Of a stretch of DNA of 40,762 bases, positions 8,301-17,480 are shown piece by piece; position 1 is the stretch's first letter; the number at the start of each line of letters is the position of its first letter. The position numbers were made by a program, and so were the translations under genes. The stretch comes from SHAN690 sp040221375 (GTDB taxonomy: Bacteria > Bacteroidota > Bacteroidia > Flavobacteriales_G > Salibacteraceae). The DNA is taken from contig JAVKEP010000003.1 of assembly GCA_040221375.1 (NCBI GenBank), positions 1-40,762 of the forward strand, written 5' to 3'. The notes under the pieces were generated by a model that saw only the letters and a list, made by a program, of their open reading frames with translations, searched no databases and was not told the DNA's origin.

Positions 8301-9820
8301 AAGGGTCTCGCTTCATCTCAACCCATCCCGATCAAGACTCCTTAGAATTCTATTCTCCAGCCGCTCGATACGACATCAAAAACACGATCATCGATGCCAA
8401 GGAGATTGAGTTCATCCAAGTGGCCGATGCCTTGATCTATCCAGACAGCGGCCTGATTACGATCCAGAAGAAGGCCAAGATGAAAACGCTGACCAACTGT
8501 AAAATAGTTGCGAATGCGGTTACGAAATACCACCGCATTGACAGCGCTACCGTTGACATATTCGCTCGGCGTGATTATTTCGGCACCGGAGTGTACAATT
8601 ACAAAGACCTCAACGGCGACCGACAGCAAATTCGTTTCAATTCCGTAGGCGTCGACAGCAGTTTTCAAACCTATGCGAAAGGAGACATCGACAGCACCCG
8701 AGGCTTTACCCTGAGTCCGTATTTCGAGTACCGCGGAACCGTGCGATTGGCAGCGGCCAATAAGTCACTGACCTTCAATGGCTACTCACGATTGCGCCAT
8801 CAATGCGCCTCGGCCATTCCATTGAGCTGGTTCGCGTTTAAGTCGGTAGTAGATCCTGACGATTTATACATCCCTGTGGACAAGACCATCAGCAACGAAG
8901 ACGGAGACCTGCTTACCTCGTCGATTGTGCTGGACAAAGACACCGGCGCCATCTATTCTTCCTTCTTGTCGAGGAAAAAGAAAGAAGATCACCCGGAACT
9001 ATTGCCAGCATCTGGCTACATCCACTACAACGAAACGGCCAAGGAATACCGCATTTCCAACATCAATAAACTGACGCAGGCCAGCCTGCCCGGCCAGTAC
9101 ATGAGCTTGCACGCCGAAGCTTGCAAAGTGTACTCCGAGGGAAAACTTGGATTTGGTTTGAACCCTGGGCAATTGGACCTTGCTACCGTAGGAAACATCT
9201 CCCAAGACCTGCAAGAAAACAAAGTTGATTTGGACGTGCTTATCCTCCTCGACTTCTTCTTCGATAACAAACTTATCGACGACATGGGCAAGATCATGGC
9301 AGAGAATGCCCTCGGTGAGCCCTCTGACTTTGAACGCGAGACCTACCAAAAGGGATTGAGGGAATTGATCGGCACGGATGACGCGGATAAACTGATCTCA
9401 ACCATCACCTTAACCGGCGAATTCAGGCGGTTTCCGTCGGATTTGGAGAAAAACCTGTTTCTTACTGAAGTACATCTGACGTGGAACCCCGAAACCGATT
9501 CGTACCAGTCAACCGGCAAAATTGGGGTGGGCAACATTGGGAAACGACAGGTCAACGTAAAAGTGATTGGAAAAGTCGAAATCGTGGTAGGTCGGATCCC
9601 TGAAATCAACATCTACTTAGAAGCCGACAACGAGACATGGTGGTATTTTAAGTATTCGAGAAACATCATGCAGGCGTATTCAAGTTTGGACGAATTCAAT
9701 TCCACGATCACTGACCTTAAGGCAGATAAGCGAAAGGTGAAAGTTGAAAAAGGCCAATCGCCTTATAGTTTCATGCTTGGAAGCAAGCGTCGAAAGGAAG
9801 ACTTCATGAGCAAATTCTGA
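5363..9820 (+). CDS. Very large secreted protein of unknown function
   Basis: 1485 residues from ATG 5363, which overlaps the prmA stop; a longer open frame back to 5231 only reads through prmA. Residues 1-20 (MKHLSVLLIYLVLFTWSASG) are a signal peptide. There is no C-terminal T9SS domain, no membrane anchor and no enzyme motif that I recognise. The first ~130 residues after the signal look helical (LEEQLVTRAVGDAKKDQKE). The rest has many short strand-like stretches with alternating polar and hydrophobic residues (GSGKLKYLTSTSK, LSGGKTSKATSAGAMQFEG), as expected of a long beta-solenoid, somewhat like OstA/LptA-type repeats. I remember similarly large prmA- or plsY-linked proteins in flavobacteria, without a known role. 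The periplasm is the likely location. Confidence 0.85.
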   Translation: MKHLSVLLIYLVLFTWSASGQSFKEFSGQGEYLTELEEQLVTRAVGDAKKDQKELMDKFTEMWTELNAFTPDQKRTIFTTSNKILEERLKVIPDIRDYIITVIAVVENDSGAPPFNEWHATVDAVLGSRNARKEFADYMEFSENLYTSNVIYHSASTDWISDNAHFRFEIKDGEPELAIPSLSLKCESKNSDIEIKKTSGVYYPLDGKWIGKNGIVTWERAGLDPNKVYAIVNDYEILMKFSKFDADSVTFYNTDYFPDPLLGRLEDAVRANVTPENASFPYFQSYSSRLKIKNIEQSVDYEGGFSQRGARFIASGSNEDPAFLIFYLNEKPFLEVHSLSFSIKEDRITSTDAAVKFILHEDSINHPGLDFKFLRKERVVNLFRADEGLQKAPYFDTYHRMDLYAELVQWKIDQPRIEFSTIPNSSDNRAFFESDFYFRSNRFDQLMGLRMVHPMVQLKGCFTKMGTETIFMEEVAECLRMSPTDAQVLLLEYTNLGFVDYSPETGKVRSKPRLYHYVASKSELEDYDVLQVRSDIGTMANASMDLVDEVFTLKINGIENITLSDSHQVVLFPRNGTITMGKNRDFDFSGVIKAGRLEFFGSNFQFSYDSFKIEMPNVDSTRLIVATGEKTATGRERLTRVTTVIEDVNGTLEIDDPSNKSGIQQFSEYPIFTSHEQSYTYYDRSGIQGKSYNRENFFFELDPFIFDSLDNFRSERVAFPGRFSSADIFPEFEETLTVQDDYSLGFIRNTPPGGFELYRGKARFNDTIKLSHDGLKGSGKLKYLTSTSKSTDFLFLPEEMQTVANSFVIEEQMAPVQYPPTTGKDIKQRWLPYDDLMHCESTKSPFIMYDGSELTGGLDLTPEELTGNGLFAFDKAELESKKYEFKFSGFHSDTADFRLKSDVSAFEGFSFKTNDVSADIDFTKRKGDFISNGGTSKMEFPANQYIAFMDRFTWFMDQEAIELSGGKTSKATSAGAMQFEGSRFISTHPDQDSLEFYSPAARYDIKNTIIDAKEIEFIQVADALIYPDSGLITIQKKAKMKTLTNCKIVANAVTKYHRIDSATVDIFARRDYFGTGVYNYKDLNGDRQQIRFNSVGVDSSFQTYAKGDIDSTRGFTLSPYFEYRGTVRLAAANKSLTFNGYSRLRHQCASAIPLSWFAFKSVVDPDDLYIPVDKTISNEDGDLLTSSIVLDKDTGAIYSSFLSRKKKEDHPELLPASGYIHYNETAKEYRISNINKLTQASLPGQYMSLHAEACKVYSEGKLGFGLNPGQLDLATVGNISQDLQENKVDLDVLILLDFFFDNKLIDDMGKIMAENALGEPSDFERETYQKGLRELIGTDDADKLISTITLTGEFRRFPSDLEKNLFLTEVHLTWNPETDSYQSTGKIGVGNIGKRQVNVKVIGKVEIVVGRIPEINIYLEADNETWWYFKYSRNIMQAYSSLDEFNSTITDLKADKRKVKVEKGQSPYSFMLGSKRRKEDFMSKF

Positions 9821-9857
9821 CAGCAAAATCAGTTAGTATTAACTTCGCGCACCTGAA

Positions 9858-10517
9858 ATGGTAACGATACCCACCATCATTTCCCTTATCCTGGCCTACG
9901 TCCTCGGTTCTATACCGACGGCTGTGTGGGTTGGTAAACTATTCTACGATACGGACGTCAGAGAATACGGGAGCGGCAATGCTGGCGCCACCAACACCTT
10001 TCGCGTGTTGGGAAAAAAGGCGGGCATCCCTGTATTGATCATCGATGCGCTCAAAGGCTTTGCCGCGGTTAAATTGGTCAACTTCTTTGCACAAGAACCC
10101 ATCAGCGATGCGGCTTTCGTGAATTACCAACTGGCCTTAGGAATCGCGGCAGTGATCGGACATATATTTCCCGTTTTTGCCGGCTTTCGCGGTGGAAAAG
10201 GAATTGCCACGCTTTTGGGACTAATGTTGGCCGTTCACCACCAAGGAGCCTTGATCGCTTTGGGCATATTTATCCTAGTTTTTGCGATTACGCGCTTTGT
10301 TTCGCTCGGAAGTATGACCGCGGCATTGTGCTTTCCATTCATCATCGTTTTGATTTATCAATCTACCATCCCGAGCTTGATTGTCTTTTCTATGTTCGTC
10401 GCAATCCTAGTGTTAATCACGCATCAAAAGAACATCGAGCGACTTTTTCGGCGCGAGGAAAACAAGGCAAACATCTCTCTCAAGAACCTCATTAAGCAGG
10501 CCGCTGAAGACGATTAA
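9858..10517 (+). CDS. plsY: Acyl-phosphate:glycerol-3-phosphate acyltransferase
   Basis: A 219-residue inner-membrane enzyme that moves an acyl chain from acyl phosphate to glycerol-3-phosphate, the first step of phospholipid synthesis. The three PlsY motifs are present: GSIPTAVWVGK (~17-27), GSGNAGATNTFRVLG (~38-52) and GHIFPVFAGFRGGKGIATLLG-type sequence (~101-121). Around them lie about five hydrophobic segments. Length and motif order are normal. It starts 37 bases after the large secreted protein and could be read from the same transcript. Confidence 0.96.
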   Translation: MVTIPTIISLILAYVLGSIPTAVWVGKLFYDTDVREYGSGNAGATNTFRVLGKKAGIPVLIIDALKGFAAVKLVNFFAQEPISDAAFVNYQLALGIAAVIGHIFPVFAGFRGGKGIATLLGLMLAVHHQGALIALGIFILVFAITRFVSLGSMTAALCFPFIIVLIYQSTIPSLIVFSMFVAILVLITHQKNIERLFRREENKANISLKNLIKQAAEDD

Positions 10518-10566
10518 ACCCCTGTTTGCGTTATTCACATCGTAATGAGCAAAATCAGTCTTTCTA

Positions 10567-10583
10567 CCGGTTTTACTAACCGG
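10567..10583 (+). terminator. Hairpin after plsY
   Basis: CCGGTT and AACCGG form a perfect 6-bp stem around TTACT, 50 bases after plsY. The T-run is poor (CATGTTTAAG), so termination is only possible. Confidence 0.35.
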
Positions 10584-10631
10584 CATGTTTAAGACATTTA
10601 CCTTGGATTATTACATACTCGACTAACTGAT

Positions 10632-13600
10632 TTGAATATCCGTCCGTACATCGCAGTTTTACTGCTAACCCTTTTTTCTCAGATGCCTCTGCATGCGCAA
10701 GAATCTGAGGCGGAGCTGAATGAGAAAGCCTTAGCGCTCTTCCAACAGGAGGATTTCGAAGAAGCTTCTAAGCTCTACTCCACGCTGTTGAGCATCAGCA
10801 TGCAAAACCCTGAGTACAACTACCGGTTCGGCGTTTGCCAACTCTACACCATCCAAGACAAAGAAGAGCCGCTCAAGTACCTCAAGTTCGCCACGGAGCA
10901 AGCAGATGTGCCGCCGCTTGCCTATTTCTACTACGGATTGGGATTGCATCTGAACTACCGTTTTGACAAAGCCATTGAGCAGTACAACACTTACAAGCCT
11001 TTGGCTTCTAAAAAAGAATCCGAATCTAGCTTGGTAGATCTCCACATCAAGCAGTGCAAGCAGGGAAAAGACTTGGTGTCAAGCTTCACGGACATCTCCG
11101 TTGTGCAGCGGAGCGTATTGCCTCGGAGTGAATTTTATCGAAACTACGACCTGACCGATTTTGGTGGAAAGATCATCGTCAAGCCGGAAGACTTCATGTC
11201 AGAAGAGGATAAAAAGCGCGATGCTAAGTTCCTCATGTACTTTCAGCAGGAAGCCGACTTGATATATTACGGCTCTTATTCTGAGAAGAACGCCACCGGC
11301 AAAGATCTCTATTTCATACAGAAATTACCTACAGGTGGATGGAGTGAGCCCAGCAAGTTGAGCGACGTGATCAACACCCCATACGACGAGGACTATCCGT
11401 TCATTCACCCTGAAGGCAACACCCTCTATTTCGCATCGAAAGGCCACAACAGCATGGGCGGGTACGATATCTTCAAAAGCACGCGACGCGGCGACGGCAC
11501 CTGGTCTGCAGCTACCAACATGGAGTTTGCCATCAATACGCCTTGGGACGACTTCATGTTTATATCAGACCTGGAGGAATCTACGGCGTGGTTTGCCAGT
11601 AACCGTGAAACCTCCAACAAGCAAGTCACGGTTTACCGCATTGGAATGGAACGCATTCCGCTCGACCTTACATTGATCAAAGGCGTCTTCGAGTACGATG
11701 GTTCCAAAAAGGCGACCATCACCGTGGAGGACATGATACAGAACAAGAAGATCGGTGTCTACACTGCTGACCGTCAATTTGGAAATTACCTTCTGGATTT
11801 GAAAGGCAGCGGCAAGTACAAGTTTTTGGTTGAGGCCGAAGAAAGCGATGCGATCCACAGTGGAATCGTAGAGGTTCCGCGTGAAAAAGGATTGAAGCAA
11901 TTCCGGCAGGAGATGAAACTGGTCATGGTTGACGGTCAAGAGCAACTGCAAATCATCAACCATTTCGACGACCCGATCGAAGACGAACAGCTGCTGACGG
12001 CCGAAATCCTAAAGCGACAAGCAAGCCTTACGGTCAACGCGTCTGAAGATGAGTTGGAGCGATCAGTAGAACTTCTCGACGAATCTAAAGATGCCTCTGC
12101 TGGGAGTAAAATGGACGACGCGCCACGGGAAGAAAAACTTGCCCTCGCCCAACGCGCAATCCGAACGTTGGAAGAAGAAACCCAAATGTTGAATGCAAAA
12201 GCATCGACGCTCTACGACGTTGCCCAACAAAAGAAAAGTTCAAGCGACTCAAAAGAAGTGGCCGAAGCAGCCATCGCAGCTGAACTCGCATCGAACTACC
12301 GTAAAGAAGCCGAGCGCCGTGAAGTTGCGCTGAATCAAATGAACAGCACGCTCAACGTTTTGGAGAGCAACAGCATTGAAGACGCTGCCTTCAACGCCCA
12401 ATACACGCAACTCGCCGCTACGAAAAACAATTTCAAATCACAGGAAAACTTTGAAGAAGACCTCAAAAAGAACTTCGAAAAACGACTTGACCCAACGATC
12501 TCGGAATACGAGAGCAAGCGCGCCGAAGTAGAAGATTTAGAGAGCGATCTTACCGCGATAGACGAAGAGGTGGCCTATTATCGACAAGAAATTGAGAACA
12601 CCAAGGACGACCTGATCAAAGAGGAATTGGAAACCCAAATACAGGAAGCAGAAGCCAGCAAGCCGGAGAAAGAGGCATCGCTGGACCGGGCGAGCAAAGA
12701 ATTGGTGACCTTGGTTCAACAAAAAAACAACGCCCTCGCCTACTTCGATGCGACCAAGGACTTACTCGACCTGGCTGAGACTTATGCAGACCCCAACTTG
12801 GTTAAGGTCAACATCACTTCGCTCAACCAGCTGCAAGGGGAGCTCAACGAAAAGGCCAAGAACGACCCAGCTTTGTTGGCCTTCGTAGCGCCGAAGGAAG
12901 CCAGTCTCGCGATGGAAGAATCGCTGAGTGAAAGCCGCAAATCTCCATCTCCAGGGACCACGGGAGTCAATGGATCGAATGACGATTTAACGAGTACACA
13001 GAACAACGCGAATGTTTCCAACCCCGAAAACTCCTCCGGCACTCCGAGCCAGTCGACCAATGACATCAACGATCAAATCAAAGCGATCGAAGCTTCGGAA
13101 TCAACACCAGACGTCGTAAGAGGTGACTTGGCGACACACTTCACAAAAGAAATCGAAGCTGCCGGTAATGCGGAGGATCCCATCATCGCCGAAAGTCGAA
13201 AGGCCGAGTTGTACGACAGCTGGTCAGAAAACATTGGCTTGCGCATCGATTCTTTGCAGGAAGCCAAGCGCCAAGAATCAAATCGAAGAAAATTGGTGGA
13301 CATCGACGACCAGATCCAAGAGCTGGAGGACGAGAAAGCTGCGAAAGAGCGCCTGGCCATGCAGAGCTATCAAAACATCGCCAACCTGAGCGACCAAGCA
13401 GCCAATACAGCGGTAGCTGACCGTGGCAATTCATCGAACAACGCCAACACGCCGACGCTTCCTAACGACGGATCGGCAAGTCCTGCTACGTCGGATGCGA
13501 CGACCTCCACTGGGGACAACAACTCAACATCCTTGGATGAAGCACGGTCGGAAGGCTTGCCTCCAAGCGTGGTTTCGGTCAACAAGCAATTCCAAGCAGA

Positions 13601-16361
13601 CCTTGAATCCCTTCCACCCTTGAATGCCAACTCAAGTGCAGAGGATAAAATGAAACGCGCCCAGGTTTACCAAGCATGGTCAGATTCACTGAGTAGCGAA
13701 TTGGCTTTCTACGGCGAATTGATCCAAAATGCCGAGGGCATCGAAGAGCGTAACGACCTAGAGCAACTCGCGCAAGAAATCGCTGCATTTAGGATGGAGG
13801 TCGACGGCCAAGCTAAGGACATCGCAGCTTCGGTAGACGATGCACAAATGGCAGAGGCAATCAATGCATCACAGGGATCTTTACAACAGCAGATTTATGA
13901 GTACGTAGAGAACTACAACGCCAGCGCCTTCCAACAGATTGAAAATCAAGTACTCAACAATCCCAATGAAGTCATTCGAAAAGCGGAATTGGAGACATTG
14001 AATAAGAACTGGATGATCGCGCTTCAAAACGAACGGGTAAAAACCGAAGCGCGCATCGCAAACACTTCGGATCCCGCCCAGCAAAAAGCCTTGAGCGACA
14101 AGCTTGCGGACTTAAACAAGCAAAAAGAACGCGTACAAATCGCCCTCGATTCATTGAATCCTTCGTTGGCGGTGAACGGGCCGTCAGCGCCATCCAACGT
14201 GATGGTAAAAGGATCGGAACGCTTTGAAGGCTATGTTCCAGTAGAAAACCCCGTCGCAGAAATCTACGCAACCGAAGCGGCAACGCGCTCGGCTTCGCGA
14301 GATCAAGCCAAAGGACAAGTTGAATCGTTGGAAACGGAACTAGCCGAAACAAAAAAGAAGAAAAAACGTCGCGAGATCCAAGAACAGCTCAACGCAAAGG
14401 AGCGGCAACTGAACATATTGCAAATGGAATCTGCCTACTACCAAGAAGCAGAGCAAAAACTTTCGTCCGTAGAAACACAAGTGTTGACGATGAGTGCAAG
14501 CGATCCACTCCCTTCTGAAAAACAAGAAACGCTCGCGGCTTCCTTAAAAACGGAGGCGGATAATATGTCGCAAAATGCGCGCACTGCCCTTCAAAATGCG
14601 GAGGATATCCGTAAAAAGAAAGAACGATTACCAGCCATAGCCGAAGCAGAACGCATGCAAGGAGACGCCATGGTCATGCAGCAAAAGGCAAACTTGGCTG
14701 CGTCGCTTGCCGAGGAGATGAAGGAAATCGAAAAAGCCACGATTGAGCAAAACTTCATCATTTTGCCGGGTCAAGAAGTAGTGCTTCCTACGAGTGAGCG
14801 AACCCTGAACCCGAATGAAAAAGAAGACGTTCGCTTTACGATTGAGTACTTGGATTACAACGATCAAAAGGTCATTGCAGATTCGATCCGTCGCGAAGTA
14901 GCTAAGATCAAGCAGCTCGAGGCACAGTTCAGTGGGAGAGGAAGGTCCTTGTTAGAACGATCTGCTACCGCTCCCCTAGAAGACCCGAATGGTAATTCAC
15001 GCGTGGCGCTGGCCAATCAAGCTTACGAAGATTTTGAACGATCAGACAGCCTTTCCACCTTGGTAGCGCAACTGACCCGCAAAGCGACCTTCATCGAAAA
15101 TGAAGCAAATCGACAACTCCTTGCTCGGCCAGAAGAAGCTTATTTGAATGTACTGGCCTTCTACAACGATGAACCGAAGGCGGACCTTGTTGCAGAAGAC
15201 GTATCGCTTCCTCCAGTTCCGGAACAAATCGACCTTTCACAAGGGAATGCAGACACTTCAAGCCAAGAACCAGCAGTGGATCCGTTGAATCAAGCCGAAG
15301 CCTTTAAGCTCAACGCACCGGTGGCGCAAGACAACAGCCGATTGCAAGTGCAAGAAGACGTACTGACGCAGACCATCTTCGAAATCGAGGAAGAGAGCCC
15401 GGCCAGCAACTACAGCGAGGCAAATCCGATTCCCGTAGATCCACCCCTTCCTACTGGCCTACTCTACAAAGTACAAATCGGCGCCTTCCGCAACGCCATT
15501 CGACAAGATGCATTCAAGGGCATTTCGCCCATCGTTGGAGAGTCGACCAATCAAGGATTTATCCGCTACTCAGCAGGCGAATTCAAGGGGTTCACCCAAG
15601 CGGATGCAGCCAAGGTTAAAATTCAAGGGATAGGCTACCGAGACGCCTTCGTGGTCGCCTACCTCAATGGTCAACGAATTCCCATCACCCAAGCCAGGGC
15701 AGTTGAGGGCGGTGCGCCCATTGCAGCAATCACCCCACAAGCTACTCAGGGCGGGACAAGACCAGCCACACGCGCGCCTGTTCAAACCCAATTCATTCAA
15801 CAGGGAAGTTTAGAAATTCAAGCCGTCGAAAACATCCCCGGAAGCTTCTATACCGTTCAGGTTGGCGTGTACTCGAAACCGGTTGGCTCAGCGGATATAT
15901 TCAATATCACTCCACTCATGCAGGAAAATCTCAACAGGGGATTGTACCGCTATACGACAGGTAAGTTTGACAATGAAGCCGACGCAACCCGCGCCCGTGA
16001 CGAGGCGCGAGCACTGGGAATTTCAGATGCCTTCGTCACTGCCTACCGCGACGGCGTTCGGGTAGCGGTAGAGCAAATTCGAGGCACTACAGGTGGCACG
16101 GCAACGCCGATAAGAACTGCTCCCCAACCCAGCGCAGGAGGAAGCTTTCGGATTAAGCTTGGTACCTATACGGGCGATGTGCCGGTACAGCAAGCATCTC
16201 AACTCCTCATGCTGAGCAGTGAAGGAGTCAATAAGGTGACCAATGCCGACGGCAGCAGCAGCTATTACTACGGTTCGTTTAGCTCACAAGCCGAGGCAGA
16301 TCAACGTGCGCAGGAACTCCGAAGCAAGGGATTGATTCAAGCAGCTCCAGAGAAGTTGTAA
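10632..16361 (+). CDS. Giant TPR / PD40 / coiled-coil / SPOR envelope protein
   Basis: 1909 residues. TTG at 10632 is chosen because it gives a full signal peptide (MNIRPYIAVLLLTLFSQM, cleaved near HAQ); no in-frame ATG precedes it. Residues ~23-135 look like TPR helices (EKALALFQQEDFEEASKLY, YFYYGLGLHLNYRFDKAIEQY). Residues ~205-330 hold PD40/WD40-like beta strands (DLYFIQKL, YPFIHPEGNTLYFAS, GGYDIFKS), as in OmpA-linked proteins of Bacteroidota. Residues ~450-1500 are mostly Glu/Ala/Gln/Lys-rich coiled coil with Ser/Asn/Thr-rich linkers. Three SPOR-like domains follow at ~1611-1685, ~1738-1812 and ~1837-1909 (LYKVQIGAF, FYTVQVGVY, FRIKLGTY). SPOR domains bind denuded peptidoglycan, so a periplasmic scaffold linking envelope and cell wall is a reasonable inference. 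No OmpA domain is seen. Confidence 0.88.
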   Translation: MNIRPYIAVLLLTLFSQMPLHAQESEAELNEKALALFQQEDFEEASKLYSTLLSISMQNPEYNYRFGVCQLYTIQDKEEPLKYLKFATEQADVPPLAYFYYGLGLHLNYRFDKAIEQYNTYKPLASKKESESSLVDLHIKQCKQGKDLVSSFTDISVVQRSVLPRSEFYRNYDLTDFGGKIIVKPEDFMSEEDKKRDAKFLMYFQQEADLIYYGSYSEKNATGKDLYFIQKLPTGGWSEPSKLSDVINTPYDEDYPFIHPEGNTLYFASKGHNSMGGYDIFKSTRRGDGTWSAATNMEFAINTPWDDFMFISDLEESTAWFASNRETSNKQVTVYRIGMERIPLDLTLIKGVFEYDGSKKATITVEDMIQNKKIGVYTADRQFGNYLLDLKGSGKYKFLVEAEESDAIHSGIVEVPREKGLKQFRQEMKLVMVDGQEQLQIINHFDDPIEDEQLLTAEILKRQASLTVNASEDELERSVELLDESKDASAGSKMDDAPREEKLALAQRAIRTLEEETQMLNAKASTLYDVAQQKKSSSDSKEVAEAAIAAELASNYRKEAERREVALNQMNSTLNVLESNSIEDAAFNAQYTQLAATKNNFKSQENFEEDLKKNFEKRLDPTISEYESKRAEVEDLESDLTAIDEEVAYYRQEIENTKDDLIKEELETQIQEAEASKPEKEASLDRASKELVTLVQQKNNALAYFDATKDLLDLAETYADPNLVKVNITSLNQLQGELNEKAKNDPALLAFVAPKEASLAMEESLSESRKSPSPGTTGVNGSNDDLTSTQNNANVSNPENSSGTPSQSTNDINDQIKAIEASESTPDVVRGDLATHFTKEIEAAGNAEDPIIAESRKAELYDSWSENIGLRIDSLQEAKRQESNRRKLVDIDDQIQELEDEKAAKERLAMQSYQNIANLSDQAANTAVADRGNSSNNANTPTLPNDGSASPATSDATTSTGDNNSTSLDEARSEGLPPSVVSVNKQFQADLESLPPLNANSSAEDKMKRAQVYQAWSDSLSSELAFYGELIQNAEGIEERNDLEQLAQEIAAFRMEVDGQAKDIAASVDDAQMAEAINASQGSLQQQIYEYVENYNASAFQQIENQVLNNPNEVIRKAELETLNKNWMIALQNERVKTEARIANTSDPAQQKALSDKLADLNKQKERVQIALDSLNPSLAVNGPSAPSNVMVKGSERFEGYVPVENPVAEIYATEAATRSASRDQAKGQVESLETELAETKKKKKRREIQEQLNAKERQLNILQMESAYYQEAEQKLSSVETQVLTMSASDPLPSEKQETLAASLKTEADNMSQNARTALQNAEDIRKKKERLPAIAEAERMQGDAMVMQQKANLAASLAEEMKEIEKATIEQNFIILPGQEVVLPTSERTLNPNEKEDVRFTIEYLDYNDQKVIADSIRREVAKIKQLEAQFSGRGRSLLERSATAPLEDPNGNSRVALANQAYEDFERSDSLSTLVAQLTRKATFIENEANRQLLARPEEAYLNVLAFYNDEPKADLVAEDVSLPPVPEQIDLSQGNADTSSQEPAVDPLNQAEAFKLNAPVAQDNSRLQVQEDVLTQTIFEIEEESPASNYSEANPIPVDPPLPTGLLYKVQIGAFRNAIRQDAFKGISPIVGESTNQGFIRYSAGEFKGFTQADAAKVKIQGIGYRDAFVVAYLNGQRIPITQARAVEGGAPIAAITPQATQGGTRPATRAPVQTQFIQQGSLEIQAVENIPGSFYTVQVGVYSKPVGSADIFNITPLMQENLNRGLYRYTTGKFDNEADATRARDEARALGISDAFVTAYRDGVRVAVEQIRGTTGGTATPIRTAPQPSAGGSFRIKLGTYTGDVPVQQASQLLMLSSEGVNKVTNADGSSSYYYGSFSSQAEADQRAQELRSKGLIQAAPEKL

Positions 16362-16386
16362 TACCCGTAGCTAGCATGTATTTTTG
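16355..16386 (+). promoter_or_regulatory. Predicted promoter of the clpS operon
   Basis: TATTTTTG at 16379-16386 fits the Bacteroidota -7 consensus TAnnTTTG, and GTTG at 16355-16358 lies 20 bases upstream, close to the -33 TTTG. It overlaps the stop codon of the giant SPOR protein gene. Confidence 0.45.
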
Positions 16387-16406
16387 ATTCATTCAAAAAC
16401 GATGCG

Positions 16407-16685
16407 ATGAGCTCAGCCATAGAAACACAAGAACTTACCGATGAGCAGATAGATACTGCTGAGCCGCATGCGCTTATGCTGTACAACGACGACGAAAACA
16501 CCTTCGATCACGTGATTGATTCCTTGGTGGCTGTATGCCGCCATTCGCTCGAACAAGCCGAACAAGTTGCATGGATCGTGCACACAAAGGGAAAATGCGA
16601 CGTCAAACACGGTCAGTTCGAAAAGCTCCACCCCATTTGCAAACAATTACAACAACGCGGCCTTTCAGCCGTAATTGAACAATGA
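16407..16685 (+). CDS. clpS: ClpS-family adaptor
   Basis: A 92-residue adaptor that hands N-degron substrates to the ClpAP (or ClpCP-like) protease in the cytoplasm. The ClpS core runs from LMLYNDDENTFDHVIDSL to KCDVKHG. The Asn-Asp pair after LY and the following Thr and Asp-His residues line the substrate pocket in known ClpS proteins, and the second helix (LEQAEQVAWIVHTKG) is typical. The stop overlaps the start of the M48 protease (ATGA), so translation is probably coupled. Confidence 0.9.
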   Translation: MSSAIETQELTDEQIDTAEPHALMLYNDDENTFDHVIDSLVAVCRHSLEQAEQVAWIVHTKGKCDVKHGQFEKLHPICKQLQQRGLSAVIEQ

Positions 16686-17473
16686 GAAAATTCACTCCAC
16701 ACCTGCTACTCCTTCTTTTCTTGGTCTCGTGCTCAAAGGTTCCCATTACCGGACGGAGGCAGGTTCACATGCTTCCAGAGAGCCAACTCATGGCCATGAG
16801 CTTGACACAATACCAATCCTTTCTCTCCGAAAACACTGCGTTGGCGAACGGGGAGCAACAAACCCGACAAGTGCGGGAAGTAGGCAACAAGATTGCCAAG
16901 TCGGTGGAGAAATTCCTCGCCGATAAAGGTCAGTCCAAACGCATCAAAGGCTTCGTGTGGGAATTCAATGTTGTAGAAGACCCCACCGTGAACGCCTGGT
17001 GCATGCCCGGTGGGAAAGTGGTGTTCTACACGGGCATTTTACCCATCACCAAAGACGCAAATGGTCTCGCGGTGGTAATGGGGCACGAAATCGCACACGC
17101 CGTTGCCCGGCACGGAAATGAGCGCATGAGTCAAGGACTGGTAGTACAAGCCGGTGGCATCGGTCTCTCGGCCGCGATGCAAGATAAGCCAGAACTCGCG
17201 CAGGGGCTGTTGCTTCAATCATTTGGAATCGGCAGCCAGCTAGGCATGTTGAAATTTTCGCGGACACATGAATCCGAAGCGGACAAAATGGGATTGATTT
17301 TTATGGCCATGGCAGGCTACAACCCACAAGAAGCCGTCGAGTTTTGGAAGCGTATGGCTGATTTGGGTGGACAAAAACCCCCGGAATTCTTGAGCACGCA
17401 TCCGAGCGACGAAACCCGCATTGCCGACTTGGAGGAATTCATGCCAGAGGCGATGAAATACTATAAAAAATAA
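16682..17473 (+). CDS. M48-family membrane-associated zinc metalloprotease, lipoprotein
   Basis: 263 residues. The lipobox LVSC (cysteine near residue 17) marks a lipoprotein, probably facing the periplasm. The zinc site is HEIAH at 135-139, with the third ligand in HESEADKMG (~196-204). PITGRRQ after the lipobox is typical of LoiP/YggG-type M48 peptidases, which degrade damaged or misfolded envelope proteins. It overlaps clpS by four bases and sits eight bases before the nfeD-like gene, in an operon that looks devoted to protein quality control. Confidence 0.93.
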   Translation: MRKFTPHLLLLLFLVSCSKVPITGRRQVHMLPESQLMAMSLTQYQSFLSENTALANGEQQTRQVREVGNKIAKSVEKFLADKGQSKRIKGFVWEFNVVEDPTVNAWCMPGGKVVFYTGILPITKDANGLAVVMGHEIAHAVARHGNERMSQGLVVQAGGIGLSAAMQDKPELAQGLLLQSFGIGSQLGMLKFSRTHESEADKMGLIFMAMAGYNPQEAVEFWKRMADLGGQKPPEFLSTHPSDETRIADLEEFMPEAMKYYKK

Positions 17474-17480
17474 ACCTACC

